Origin: DASUZB01 sp036377075
GTDB taxonomy: Bacteria; Actinomycetota; CALGFH01
Assembly: GCA_036377075.1 (NCBI GenBank)
Contig: DASUZB010000143.1
Location: 16,009-80,008, forward strand
Length of the DNA stretch: 64,000 nucleotides
Direction of reading: 5' to 3'
The position numbers and the translations under genes are program-made. This document shows, one piece after another, positions 50,484 to 59,839 of the stretch (the stretch's first letter is position 1; every line of letters begins with the position of its first letter). The notes beneath the pieces are model-generated. The model was not told the origin of the DNA, searched no databases, and saw only the letters and a list, made by a program, of their open reading frames with translations.

Positions 50484-52964
50484 ATGCGCGCGCTCGACGA
50501 CGTACGGATCCGGACGCGGCTCATCGCCATCTTCCTGCTGCCGATCCTGACCCTGACGATCGTGGCCGCCAGCCAGATCCAGTCGAGCGTCGCCGCCGGG
50601 TTCAAAGCCGACAAGGAGCGGCAGCTGCTCACCTTCGCCATCGGCCTCGGCGACCTGACCCACGAGCTGCAGCTCGAACGGGACCACTCGGTGAACTGGG
50701 TCGGCAGCGGCAAGGAGGCGGCCTCCTACAAGGAGGTCGTGGTCCAGCGCGCCAAGGTCGACAAGGCGATCGGGGCCGACTGGGACCAGGCCAGCGAGTC
50801 GGTGCACAAGGCCGAGCAGCGCGGCTTCACCGGGCAGGTCGCGGCCGTGCGCGAGAAGCTCGGCCAGCTCTCCGCCACCCGCCAGGCGATCGACACGCTG
50901 CCGAAGAGCCCCGGGGAGGTCCTGCCCTACTACACCGAGCTGATCCGCGACATCCTCGGCCTGAACACCGACATCGCGGCGGCCGGGCTGACCCCGGCGG
51001 TGTACCGCAGCGCCACCGCCTACGTGGCCATGTCCCAGGCCAAGGAGGCGGTCTCCTACCAGCGCGGCTTCGGCGCGGCGGTGCTGTCGACCGGCCGCTT
51101 CCGCGGCAACGAGCGCGAGACCTTCGCCGACGCCATCGGGGCGGAGGCGACCTGGACCGAGCAGTTCGACGCCTTCGCGCTCGACGAGCAGCAGAACCTC
51201 TACCAGCCGTGGCTCTCGGGCAGCGAGGCCCAGCGCGGCACCCGCCTGGCCGAGTCGCTGGTCGAGCAGGCCGGCCTGGGCCGCACGACCATCGCCCCCG
51301 ACCAGTGGCTGGCGATCATGAGCGGCAAGGTCGAGGCGTTCCGCCAGGTCGAGCAGCGCCTGGCCGCCGAGATGCTGCGCGCCAACCGCGCCGACGCCCT
51401 CGCCCAGGCCCGCAGCCTGACCAACAACATCCTGGTCACCCTGATCGTGGTCGCCCTCGCGCTCGCCTTCGCGCTGCACATGGAGCGGTCGATGGTGCGC
51501 CCGCTGGCCGCGCTGCGCAGCGCGGCCAGGAGCGTGGCGCGGCGGCGGCTGCCCGGCGTGGTCGAGCGGCTGTCGCGCAACGAGCGGGTCGACCCCCGCG
51601 CCGAGGCGGACCCGGTCGACGTCACCGCCCGCGACGAGATCGGCCAGGTGGCCGAGGCGTTCAACCGCGCCCACCGGGCCGCCGTCGACCTCGCCCTCGA
51701 GCAGGCCGCCCTGCGCAAGAGCGTCGGCGACATGTTCCTCAACCTCGCCAGGCGCAGCCAGGCCCTGATCGACCGGCAGCTCGAGCTGATCGACAAGCTC
51801 GAGCGCGACGAGACCGACGCCGACGCGCTGCAGGAGCTGTTCCGCCTCGACCACCTCGCCACCCGCCTGCGGCGCAACGCCGAGGACCTGATCGTGCTCT
51901 CCGGCGCCAAGCCGGCGCGGCGCTGGAGCCGGCCGGTCACCCTCCACGAGGTGGTGCGCGCCGCCACCGCCGAGGTGGAGGACTACACCCGCATCGAGCT
52001 GCTGCCGATCGACGAGGTCGGCGTCACCGGCCAGGGCGTCGCCGACGTCATCCACCTGCTCGCCGAGCTGGTGGAGAACGCCACCTCCTTTTCCCCGCCG
52101 GGGACGATGGTGCACATCGCCGGCCAGCCGGTGGACGGCGGCTACATGATCGAGATCGAGGACCGCGGCGTCGGCATGAGCGACGCGGAGCTGCTCGAGG
52201 TCAACGAGCGCCTGGCCAACCCTCCAAGGGTCGACCTCGGCCTGTCCCGCAAGCTCGGGCTGTACGTGGTGAGCCGGCTGGCCGCCCGCTACGGCATCCG
52301 GGTGCAGCTGCGGCACTCCTGGTACGGCGGCATCACCGTGCTGGTGGTCCTGCCCGACAGCCTGCTGGTGCAGCCGGCCGGGGTCCCCCCGGCGCGGCCG
52401 GGGCTGGCCGGCGCCCACGCGGAGGCGGCCAACGGCGGCCGGGCGCTGCCGGCGCCGCCACCGCTGTCGCTGCCAGGCAGCGGCGGCGCCGCCCGCCGCG
52501 GCGAGCCGCAGCCGGCGGGCTGGTCCAACTGGTTCGAGAAGACCGAGATGGGCAAGGACTACGTGCCCTTGCGCCGCCACGCCGCGCAGCCCGGCGAGGG
52601 CATGACCGTGCCGCCGTCACCGCGCGAGCTGCGCCCCGACGGGCGGCCGCTCCCCGTCGACCTGCGCCGCGCCGACGACGCGCCGGAGCAGCCGGTGACC
52701 GCCGGCGAGCCGCCGACGGCGGCGCCCGCGGACCGGGTGGGGCAGGAGGGCGCGCCGCCGGTGGACGCCCCCCAGACGCTGCCGCGCCGCGACAAGGGCC
52801 AGCACCTGCCCGGTGCCGGCCCGGACGGCGCCGGGGTGTCGGCGCCACCGAACGGGGTGCCGGCCGGTGCACCGGGGAACGGCGAGGGCGCGGGCCTGAG
52901 CGACGTGGGGGGCGGCGCCGGCGTGCCCCCGGCGAGCCGGCCGGGGAGCCCACCGTGCAGGTGA
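50484..52964 (+). CDS. Second conservon sensor kinase (CvnA-like), 3' frameshift
   Basis: 826 residues to TGA 52962. A first membrane helix (about 14-34), NIT-like LTHELQLERDHSV, second helix near 325, and a HAMP-like segment lead to the kinase core, with LDHLATRLRRNAEDLIVLSG (His457 candidate acceptor), HLLAELVENATSFSPP (N box), and EIEDRGVGMSDAELLEVNERL (G1). After VPPASRPGSP the frame ends early. In the -1 frame (from about 52925 to 53239) the expected C-terminal motif, VGLPRRVPNANLAPGL and LSSYRNGIERGRQ, is present. One C is probably missing from the CCCCC run at about 52926. The core is therefore intact and likely active. Confidence 0.85.
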   Translation: MRALDDVRIRTRLIAIFLLPILTLTIVAASQIQSSVAAGFKADKERQLLTFAIGLGDLTHELQLERDHSVNWVGSGKEAASYKEVVVQRAKVDKAIGADWDQASESVHKAEQRGFTGQVAAVREKLGQLSATRQAIDTLPKSPGEVLPYYTELIRDILGLNTDIAAAGLTPAVYRSATAYVAMSQAKEAVSYQRGFGAAVLSTGRFRGNERETFADAIGAEATWTEQFDAFALDEQQNLYQPWLSGSEAQRGTRLAESLVEQAGLGRTTIAPDQWLAIMSGKVEAFRQVEQRLAAEMLRANRADALAQARSLTNNILVTLIVVALALAFALHMERSMVRPLAALRSAARSVARRRLPGVVERLSRNERVDPRAEADPVDVTARDEIGQVAEAFNRAHRAAVDLALEQAALRKSVGDMFLNLARRSQALIDRQLELIDKLERDETDADALQELFRLDHLATRLRRNAEDLIVLSGAKPARRWSRPVTLHEVVRAATAEVEDYTRIELLPIDEVGVTGQGVADVIHLLAELVENATSFSPPGTMVHIAGQPVDGGYMIEIEDRGVGMSDAELLEVNERLANPPRVDLGLSRKLGLYVVSRLAARYGIRVQLRHSWYGGITVLVVLPDSLLVQPAGVPPARPGLAGAHAEAANGGRALPAPPPLSLPGSGGAARRGEPQPAGWSNWFEKTEMGKDYVPLRRHAAQPGEGMTVPPSPRELRPDGRPLPVDLRRADDAPEQPVTAGEPPTAAPADRVGQEGAPPVDAPQTLPRRDKGQHLPGAGPDGAGVSAPPNGVPAGAPGNGEGAGLSDVGGGAGVPPASRPGSPPCR

Positions 52965-53239
52965 CCAAGGTGGGGCTGCCCCGCCGGGTGCCGAACGCGA
53001 ACCTCGCTCCCGGGCTCGCCGCCGGGGAGCCAAGCGCCAAGGAGCCCGCTGCGGGCGTGCCCACCGGCATGCGCACCCCGGAGGAGGTCCGCAGCATGCT
53101 GTCGAGCTACCGCAACGGCATCGAGCGGGGCCGCCAGAGCTCCTCGTCCCGCGGTGAAGGCCCGCCGTCCGAGGACGACACCCTGGTCGGCGGCGACACC
53201 CCACCGTTCCCGACGCGAGGTCGCCGGGGCTCGCAGTGA
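52965..53239 (+). other. Out-of-frame C-terminal tail of the second sensor kinase
   Basis: In the frame -1 relative to the kinase, about 90 codons run to TGA 53237-53239. They encode VGLPRRVPNANLAPGL, then TPEEVRSMLSSYRNGIERGRQ, homologous to the last part of the first kinase (LPLRVPRARLAPGL, SYQQGFERGRQ). The tail therefore belongs to the kinase gene that closes early at 52964. No ribosome site supports separate translation. Confidence 0.7.
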
Positions 53240-53262
53240 CCGGCTGAGACCAAAGGCGAATC

Positions 53263-53688
53263 ATGAGCACGGAAGCGCACCACGCCGACCAGCGCAAGGT
53301 TGCGCACCAGACGGTCCGCGTCGCCCAGCCGGTCGAGCAGCAGCCCTCCCCGCTGGCGGACCGCGTGGTCGCGTCCGGCCTGGCCGAGCTGGAGCACCGC
53401 CAGCGCCGCATCGCGGGACCGCTCACCCTCGTCTTCCTCGGCTACTACGCGGTGTTCCTGCTGCTCACCGCGCTCGCCCCCGAGCTGCTGCGGCTGCGCT
53501 TGTTCTGGCACCTGAGCTTCGGCTACCTGCTCGCCTGGTCGGTGTTCGTGGTCACCGGCGTGGCCTCGGCGATCTACCTGAAGCTCGCCCACGACCGCAT
53601 CGACCCGCTGGTCGACCGCATCCGGCAACACCTCGGCCTGGGCGACGATGACGCTGGCGACGAGCACGGGGAGGCGGCCTACCGATGA
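53263..53688 (+). CDS. DUF485 membrane protein (YjcH-like)
   Basis: 141 residues. After a polar 50-residue N-terminus, the DUF485 segment reads LEHRQRRIAGPLTLVFLGYYAVFLLLTALAPELLRLRLFWHLSFGYLLAWSVFVVTGVASAIYLKLAHDRIDPLVDRIR, with two membrane helices. YjcH is the partner of the acetate permease ActP. The stop overlaps the symporter gene by four bases (ATGA at 53685), so the pair is coupled. It follows the second kinase by 23 bases and probably shares the conservon transcript. Confidence 0.92.
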   Translation: MSTEAHHADQRKVAHQTVRVAQPVEQQPSPLADRVVASGLAELEHRQRRIAGPLTLVFLGYYAVFLLLTALAPELLRLRLFWHLSFGYLLAWSVFVVTGVASAIYLKLAHDRIDPLVDRIRQHLGLGDDDAGDEHGEAAYR

Positions 53689-55367
53689 GCGACCGGCTGC
53701 TTACCTTCGACCTGCTGTTCGCGTTCCTGGCGTTCACGCTGGCGATGACCTACTGGGCGTCGCGGGCGACCAAGACCGCGGCCGACTTCTACGTCGCCAA
53801 CCACCAGTTGCGCCCCTGGCAGAACGGCACCGCCATGACGGGCGCGTTCATCTCGGCGGTGACCGTCCTCGGCGTCCCCGGCCTGATCGCGCTGACCGGC
53901 TTCGACGGGGTCTTCTACTTCATCGGCACGCTGCTGTCCTTCGCGGTGATCCAGGCGCTGGTGGCCGAGCCGTTCCGCAACGCCGGCACCTACACCATGG
54001 CCGACGCGCTGGTGCCGCGGCTGCGGGAGCGGCCGGTGCGGCTGGCGATGGCGACCTCGACCATCGCGGTGGCGGTCATCTACATGGTCGCCCAGATCAT
54101 CGGCGCCGGCGTCCTCGCGCGCCTGCTGCTGCCGATCAAGGGCACCGTGCTCGGCATGCCGCCGGAGACGCTCGCGATCGTCGTGGTTGGGCTGCTGATG
54201 ACCATCCACGTCGCCTACGGCGGCATGCTGCTGATCACCTGGATGCAGATCGTCAAGGTGGTGGTGCTGCTCCTCGGCGTGATCGTCACGGCGCTGGTGG
54301 TGCTGGGGAGGTTCAACTTCTCCATCGACGCGCTGTTCGCGGCGGCCACCCAGGCCAGCGGCAAGGGCAGCGCCTACCTCGGCCCCGGCTTGCGCTTCAA
54401 GAACCCGATCGACCAGGTCTCGCTCGGCATCGCGCTGGTGCTCGGGACCGCCGGGCTGCCGCACATGATGGTCAGGCTCTACACCGTCCCCAACGCGCGC
54501 GCCGCCCGCAAGAGCGTCAGCTGGGCGATCGGCTCGATCGGCCTGCTGTTCGCGATGGCTACCTTCCTCGGCTTCGGCGCGGCGGCGCTGCTCGGCTCCA
54601 AGCAGATCGCCGCCGCCGACAAGACGGGCAACATGGCGATGCCGCTCCTGATCCGCTTCCTCGGCGGCGGTGACCAGACGTTCGGCGGCGACCTGTTCCT
54701 CGGGCTGATGGCGGTGATCGTCTTCGCCACCATCCTGGGCGTGGTCGCGGCGCTGATGATCGCCGCGACGTCGAGTTTCGCCCACGACGTCTGGGCGGCG
54801 GTGATCCACCGGGGCAACGCCGACGAGGCCAGGGAGGTCCAGGTCGCGCGGCGCGCGGCCCTGGTGATCGGGCCGGTCGCGATCGCCCTGTCGGTGGCGC
54901 TGCGGCAGCAGAACGTCGCGCCGGTGGCGGTGCTGGCGTTCGCGGTCGCCGCCTCGAGCACGTTCCCGGTGCTGCTGCTGTCGATCTACTGGCGGCGCTT
55001 CAACACCGACGGCGCCCTGGCCGGCCTGCTGGGCGGGCTCACCTCCTGCCTGTTCCTGATCGCCATCGGTCCCGCGGTGATGGGCCCCACGGGTTTCGTC
55101 CTGCAGAGCTCGACCCCGCTGTTCCCGCTGGAGAACCCGGGGATCGTCTCGATCCCGATCGGATTCCTGGCCGCCTACCTCGGCACGGTCGTGTCGCAGG
55201 AGCGGATCACCGAGTCGCGCATCTCCCAGGCGCTGCGGCTCAAGACGCTGACCGGGCTGGAGGCCGGCAACGGGCAGGCGCCACCGCCACCGGACGAGCG
55301 CGAGGCCGAGGAGGCAGGTCGCGAGGTGCCGTGGCTGGCGCCGAGGCGCCACGCCACCACGCGGTAG
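53685..55367 (+). CDS. Sodium:solute symporter (ActP-like, SSS family)
   Basis: 560 residues, close to ActP (about 550). About 13 membrane helices can be traced, with ADFYVANHQLRPWQNGTAMTGAFISAVTVLGVPGLIALTGFDGVFYFIGTLLSF, AYGGMLLITWMQIVKVVVLLLG and ALVLGTAGLPHMMVRLYTVPNAR, the GTAGLPH block being typical of cation/acetate symporters. Carboxylate uptake (acetate, propionate, pyruvate) is the usual role for this subfamily. The C-terminal 35 residues are polar and cytoplasmic. A strong bidirectional terminator follows. Confidence 0.93.
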   Translation: MSDRLLTFDLLFAFLAFTLAMTYWASRATKTAADFYVANHQLRPWQNGTAMTGAFISAVTVLGVPGLIALTGFDGVFYFIGTLLSFAVIQALVAEPFRNAGTYTMADALVPRLRERPVRLAMATSTIAVAVIYMVAQIIGAGVLARLLLPIKGTVLGMPPETLAIVVVGLLMTIHVAYGGMLLITWMQIVKVVVLLLGVIVTALVVLGRFNFSIDALFAAATQASGKGSAYLGPGLRFKNPIDQVSLGIALVLGTAGLPHMMVRLYTVPNARAARKSVSWAIGSIGLLFAMATFLGFGAAALLGSKQIAAADKTGNMAMPLLIRFLGGGDQTFGGDLFLGLMAVIVFATILGVVAALMIAATSSFAHDVWAAVIHRGNADEAREVQVARRAALVIGPVAIALSVALRQQNVAPVAVLAFAVAASSTFPVLLLSIYWRRFNTDGALAGLLGGLTSCLFLIAIGPAVMGPTGFVLQSSTPLFPLENPGIVSIPIGFLAAYLGTVVSQERITESRISQALRLKTLTGLEAGNGQAPPPPDEREAEEAGREVPWLAPRRHATTR

Positions 55368-55404
55368 CGCACGGCCGGCCGCGCCGGATCGCGGACCGGC
55401 CACG

Positions 55405-55439
55405 ACGACGCCCCCGGAGGAATCCTCCGGGGGCGTCGT
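55405..55439. terminator. Bidirectional terminator between symporter and glycosidase genes
   Basis: ACGACGCCCCCGGAGGA (55405-55421) is the exact reverse complement of 55423-55439, giving a 17-bp stem with a minimal loop. It lies between convergent stop codons at 55367 (plus) and 55452 (minus). The length and position make it one of the clearest terminators in the window. Confidence 0.8.
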
Positions 55440-55451
55440 GTCGTGGGGGTG

Positions 55452-58061
55452 TCAGGCGGTGATCGTCAGGGTGTGGTGCCCCGCGCCGGTCGCCACCGTC
55501 ACCTCGGTCCCGCGGTTGGTCTCGCGGACCTGGAAGTCGTGCACGGTGTGCCCGTCGAGCACCACCGCGGTCGGGTGCGCACCGGCCGGGAGGGTGTGGC
55601 CGATGGCGACCTCGTCCGCGCCGACGCCGTCGCCGACGTCGACCCGCGTCGTGTAGGTGTCGCCGTTGTGGGAGGCGAACACGTCGACCGAGCCGCGGCC
55701 GAGCCGGATGTCCCGTCCCCGAACCGAGCTCTGCCCGTCGGGCACCTGCGGCACCAGCTCGAGGAACCCGTTGCCGAGGTCGGGCCGCACGCCCAGCCAC
55801 TGGTGCACGACCGCCCAGGCGGTGCCGTAGTTGCCCCACGCCTGCATGAACATCGAGCGGCAGGTCCAGCAGCGGTCGATGTTGGCGCCCTGGTCGGGCG
55901 AGGGGAAGATCTCGGGCATCGCGCCCGGCTGCTCGTCCGGCGTCCCGCCGGTGGCGGGCTCGGAGAACATCGTCTCGGCCAGCGCGTGCGTGTAGCGCTG
56001 CTGCTGCCCGGCGCCGAGGCGGCCGTAGTTGCCCTCACCGATCGACTGGATCGAGGTGGTCAGGCCGAAGATGACCTTCTCACCCTTGCCTTCCGGCCCG
56101 CCGCCGCAGCCGGTGTGGAACAGCCCGGGGTTGAACGGGGGCGTGCCGCTGAAGCAGTCGTTCTCCCGCCCGGCGAGGGCGGTGTCGCCGTGGTCGAAGG
56201 GGGCAAGGCCGGGGACCGCCTGGCCCTTGATGCGCAGCTCCGCCTCCATCGGCGTCTGGCCGATCCAGTGCTTCTGGAAGGACTGGACGTCGCCGGGGTC
56301 GTTGAGGGAGTCGGCGTACTGCTGCGCCGCGGCGTACCACCAGGTGCCGTCGAAGCGCGACCGCGCCTTGTCGGCGAGGTCCTTGGCCCAGGCGTAGGTG
56401 TCGCCGTCGTGCTTGGCGCGGGCCATGTCGGCCAGGTCGTAGAGGCCCCGGATGAAGTACACGGTGTTGTCGAGCTTCTCCGGGCCCATCCCCGAGCGCT
56501 CGACGTTGCCGAGCCCCTCCGGCCAGCCGTCCTTGTCGGCGTCCAGGGTCCGCACCACGTAGCGCAGGTTGCGCACGGCGAAGTCGTAGAGGTCGTCGCG
56601 GAAGCGGTCGTCCCCGGTCCAGCGCCACAGCAGCGCGACCGCGCTGGGGAACTTGACCGTCTCGTCGGTGTTGAAGTCGTAGGAGACGGTCCCGTCGGGG
56701 TTGGTGTGGCGCGAGTCGTGCCCGAACCAGATGGAGCCGTCGGCCACCGACTCGTGCACCACCACGCCCGAGCGCTCGTTGAGCACGTCGGAGATGTCGC
56801 GCAGGGTGCGGAGGTTGGCCTTCATGGTCTCGAACTGGCCCAGCGCGACCGCGGCGAAGGCGGTGTACTCCGCGTCGGTGCCGAAGATCCACGGGTAGTC
56901 GGGGAAGCCGGCGCCGATCCAGGTCGCCTTGTCCACGGTGCCGAGCGGCGCCGGGAACTGCTTGCCCTGGTTGGTCCAGCGGATCTGGAGGTTCTCGGCA
57001 GTCTGGGTGAGGTCGGCCAGGTTCTGCTTGCCCCACTCGATCGAGTCCTGCACCAGCTGGTCGCCCGGCAGGGAGAGCTTGGTCCTGGCGGCGAGCCGCT
57101 GGCGCGAGGCGACCTTGTCGGCGAACTGCCCGGCGGGGTCCTTCAGCACCTGGGCCAGCTCGTCGCGCGCCGGCGCCAGGCCCCTGTCCGAGCCGGCCAC
57201 GGCCAGCCACACGGTCTTGGAGCCGCCGGCCGGGAGCGACAGCGTGTAGGTCAGCTCGCCGCCGGTGCCCTTGCCGAAGGGACCGTCGTCGCACGCCGAG
57301 GGCTTGGGATCGGCGGGTGCGCCCGGCTCGGTGCCGTCGCAGCGGTGACCGGGCTGCGGGCCCCAGAACTGGTCGCCGATCGCGCCGGAGTCGGGCTTGA
57401 TGGAGGTGCCCACGAGCGCGGCGTAGTGGTGCTCCGGGGCACCGGGCAGCGCGCCGTCGTCGGTGAACACCAGGCTGTCGCCGTCGAAGCTGCCCTTGTC
57501 GGGGATGTTGTCGCTGGCGTTGGGGGTGACGCCGCCGAAGCCCCATGGGTAGTGGCCCATCAGCTCGGAGTGGGCGTCGACCGACAGCTTCGCGGTCCGC
57601 GCCGCCCCCGGGTTGGTGATCTTCAGGCCGAACAGCGCTCCGCGGCGCCCGTCGGGCGCGAAGTCCGTGCGCTCGACCTTCAGGCCCGCCGTGTCCGGCA
57701 GGTCGAAGCGGGAATAGCCCCAACCGCTCGAGAACTTCGAGGCGGGCCCGACCCACTGGCCGTCGAGCCCGAACCAGACCCCGTCGACCAGCTTCAGCGG
57801 CGGCGTCCAGACGCCGCCCATCTCGCCGGTGATGTGCCAGCCGTTGCCGTAGAAGCGCCCGTCCTCGAAGCCGATCGCGTAGGCGCGCGTCCCCGCGGCG
57901 ACCTCGCGCCGGTCCTGCAGGCGGCTGGTGACGGACAGCTCCGGCGACGCGGAGCTCGCCGCCAGTACGACAGGCGCGGAGCTCGCCGCCGCCTGCCCGC
58001 CGACCGCGATGCTCAGCACCACGGCGAGCACCGACAGCACGGCCATGAACCTACGAGACAT
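55452..58061 (-). CDS. Secreted six-hairpin glycosidase-like protein
   Basis: 869 residues from ATG 58061, with GGAGGGAGAGG upstream. A signal peptide (about 1-27, MSRRFMAVLSVLAVVLSIAVGGQAAA) leads to an N-terminal beta-sandwich (about 45-290), then an (alpha/alpha)6-barrel region (about 330-720) with SIEWGKQNLADLT, GFPDYPWIFGTDAEYT, HDSRHTNPDGTVSYDFNTDET, DADKDGWPEGLGNVE and ENDCFSGTPPFNPGLFHTG, and a C-terminal sandwich. This is the layout of GH15/GH63/GH37-type and rhamnosidase-like enzymes. The substrate is unknown, and Glu/Asp in GWPEGLG and in TDAEY are the best catalytic candidates. Confidence 0.75.
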   Translation of the reverse strand: MSRRFMAVLSVLAVVLSIAVGGQAAASSAPVVLAASSASPELSVTSRLQDRREVAAGTRAYAIGFEDGRFYGNGWHITGEMGGVWTPPLKLVDGVWFGLDGQWVGPASKFSSGWGYSRFDLPDTAGLKVERTDFAPDGRRGALFGLKITNPGAARTAKLSVDAHSELMGHYPWGFGGVTPNASDNIPDKGSFDGDSLVFTDDGALPGAPEHHYAALVGTSIKPDSGAIGDQFWGPQPGHRCDGTEPGAPADPKPSACDDGPFGKGTGGELTYTLSLPAGGSKTVWLAVAGSDRGLAPARDELAQVLKDPAGQFADKVASRQRLAARTKLSLPGDQLVQDSIEWGKQNLADLTQTAENLQIRWTNQGKQFPAPLGTVDKATWIGAGFPDYPWIFGTDAEYTAFAAVALGQFETMKANLRTLRDISDVLNERSGVVVHESVADGSIWFGHDSRHTNPDGTVSYDFNTDETVKFPSAVALLWRWTGDDRFRDDLYDFAVRNLRYVVRTLDADKDGWPEGLGNVERSGMGPEKLDNTVYFIRGLYDLADMARAKHDGDTYAWAKDLADKARSRFDGTWWYAAAQQYADSLNDPGDVQSFQKHWIGQTPMEAELRIKGQAVPGLAPFDHGDTALAGRENDCFSGTPPFNPGLFHTGCGGGPEGKGEKVIFGLTTSIQSIGEGNYGRLGAGQQQRYTHALAETMFSEPATGGTPDEQPGAMPEIFPSPDQGANIDRCWTCRSMFMQAWGNYGTAWAVVHQWLGVRPDLGNGFLELVPQVPDGQSSVRGRDIRLGRGSVDVFASHNGDTYTTRVDVGDGVGADEVAIGHTLPAGAHPTAVVLDGHTVHDFQVRETNRGTEVTVATGAGHHTLTITA

Positions 58062-58742
58062 ACCCTCTCCCTCCTGACGTTCCTGGGCCCCTTTGCTCAG
58101 AGCGAGCTGGAGTCGGGCAGCGTGCGCACGTTGTTGGCGGCTGGGGGATGGCACGAACGATCGGGGACCGGGCTGCGCAATCTATCGCCAATGTACGTTT
58201 GCCGGCGCGCTTGCCTCCCTGGGCGTTCTCGCGCGGCCGCGGGTCTTCCTACCCAGGAGGGTCCCAAGCCATGCAGGGGTCCGGTGCTCGAGTAGCGAAG
58301 CGGTATCTCCGGGTGGAAAGGTGCGCGGAGCCTCCCGGGCTCCGCGCACCTGCGTGAGCAGGGCCTCGGCAAAGTGCGGGCTTGACTGGCTGGTCATGGT
58401 CGAAGCCTAGGCCCGCGGCGGTCATCATCCCCATCCCTGTCGCCGCCCATCCGGCCGCGGTTGCCGCGCCGGTGCCGCGCCGGCGCCGCGCCGACCGCCA
58501 GCTCCCGACCAAAGCCGCAGCCTGCTCGACCACCTCACCCAAGCCCTGTGCACCATCCGCTGAGCCCGATGCTTGCTGGCCGACGGTGCCGCACCGTGAC
58601 GGGTATACGCGCTCACCAGCCTCACGCCGGCCAGGCAAGCCTGCCCGCCTCGCCGGCTCCGTGCGCGGACGCTGCGGCTCGAGGCGCTGTACCACGTCGT
58701 CAGCCCGCACCGTCACCCAGCCACGATTACGGCGGTACCGTT
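58062..58742. other. About 680 bases without a supported gene
   Basis: The segment is between two minus-strand genes and includes the glycosidase's 5' leader. A minus-strand frame of 71 codons (58182-58397) begins MTSQSSPHFAEALL but has no ribosome site and runs through a strong hairpin. Bases 58500-58720 may be a decayed coding remnant, but no family was identified. The hairpin at 58319-58351 is listed separately. Confidence 0.4.
58319..58351. terminator. 14-bp hairpin upstream of the glycosidase gene
   Basis: AGGTGCGCGGAGCC (58319-58332) pairs fully with GGCTCCGCGCACCT (58338-58351) across TCCCG. It is about 258 bases before the glycosidase start, on the side where its promoter would lie. 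It could end transcripts from the APH gene or act as an attenuator in the glycosidase leader. Confidence 0.55.
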
Positions 58743-59792
58743 TCAAGCGCGCCCGAGGTAGGAGTCCTCCAGCAGGGAGCCCAGCTCCCGCAGCGGCGCG
58801 TCGGCGAAGCCGCTGGCCTCCTCGTCGCCCAACGCCCCCACCGTCCGGTTCCAGGTCAGGGTGCGGGCGACCTTGCCCACCCGGCAGGCCAGCTCCAGCG
58901 CCGCGACCAGCTCCGCGTGCGGCGCGAGGTCGCCGAACGGCTCCAGGTAGGCGTCCCTGAGGCGCAGCAGCTCCGGGGCGTCGTCGCCGACGCCGAGGTG
59001 GTCGCGCGTAAAGCCCAGCGGCACCAGCATGCTGACGAACGGGTGCGCCACCACGCTGTCGCCCCAGTCGTAGAACCTCGCCTGGCCGGCCCCGTCCGCC
59101 TCCGCGACCAGGATGTTCCACGGGTGCAGGTCGTTGTGGTCCAGGCTCGGCGACCCCGGCGCGGCGGCCAGCCGCCAGCACCAGCCGGCATACCGGTCGC
59201 GCATGGCAGCCACCCGCTGCCAGGTCGCCTGCTCGGCCGCGCCGCGCCGCTGGACCGACCGGCCCACGGCCTCCAGCGCCTCCTCGAACCGTGTCGGCAT
59301 GATCGCGGCGCGCATGTCGGTGACGCCGAGCGCCAGCAGGGCGTCGGCGTGCGGGGCGAGGTCGCGCTGCAGCTGCCCGTACTGGGGCAGGGCCGCGACC
59401 ATCGCGTCGACCAGGTCGCCGCCGGTGAGCCGGTCGCCAAGGGGAGGGCCGCCGTCGGGCAGCAGGATCCAGGCTCGTGTGGTGTCAGCCGCGATGGGCG
59501 TGAGCACGTGGTCGGGGGCGACCCGCTGCAGCAGCTGGTAGAGCCCCACCTCGAAGGCGGTAGCGGGCCCGGTCGCCTTGAGCCAGACGCGGCCGTGGCT
59601 GGTCGGTGCCGTCAGCGCCGTCGCCCATGGCCGCAGGTGCGGCTGGTCGACCTGGCCGGTGCGCCGGATGCCGGCAGCGGCGAGCTGCTCGTCCAGCCAC
59701 GACACCGCTAGCGCACGCCACGACACCGACGACCAGACCTCGATGCCGCTGCCGTGGTGAAACCCCGCACGCTTGGCCGCGCCGGTACTCAT
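58743..59792 (-). CDS. APH/choline-kinase-like phosphotransferase
   Basis: 349 residues from ATG 59792; upstream frame extensions lie in the shared promoter region. The fold has an N-terminal lobe with GRVWLKATG (ATP Lys region), and a C-terminal lobe with the Brenner motif SLDHNDLHPWNILV (His-x-Asp-x4-Asn) and ARFYDWGDSVVAHPF (metal Asp). This is the arrangement of aminoglycoside phosphotransferase, homoserine kinase and related enzymes. The substrate is unknown. The gene is divergent from the NB-ARC/TPR regulator, with the 11-bp-period array 48 bases upstream of its start. Confidence 0.88.
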   Translation of the reverse strand: MSTGAAKRAGFHHGSGIEVWSSVSWRALAVSWLDEQLAAAGIRRTGQVDQPHLRPWATALTAPTSHGRVWLKATGPATAFEVGLYQLLQRVAPDHVLTPIAADTTRAWILLPDGGPPLGDRLTGGDLVDAMVAALPQYGQLQRDLAPHADALLALGVTDMRAAIMPTRFEEALEAVGRSVQRRGAAEQATWQRVAAMRDRYAGWCWRLAAAPGSPSLDHNDLHPWNILVAEADGAGQARFYDWGDSVVAHPFVSMLVPLGFTRDHLGVGDDAPELLRLRDAYLEPFGDLAPHAELVAALELACRVGKVARTLTWNRTVGALGDEEASGFADAPLRELGSLLEDSYLGRA

Positions 59793-59839
59793 AACCCCGG
59801 CATCGTCCCAGCGCCTGCCGCTAGGCACCAGGACGTTCC

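Noticed and set aside
52905..52915. Programmed -1 frameshift at the G-run in the second kinase
   Set aside because: A six-G run with a slippery pattern is present, but the joined product is more natural with one extra C at about 52926, and the first kinase has no slippery site at its break, so simple deletions are favoured.
58500..58740. Possible transposase remnant
   Set aside because: Short stretches looked gene-like in one frame, but I could not match any transposase motif or inverted repeats.
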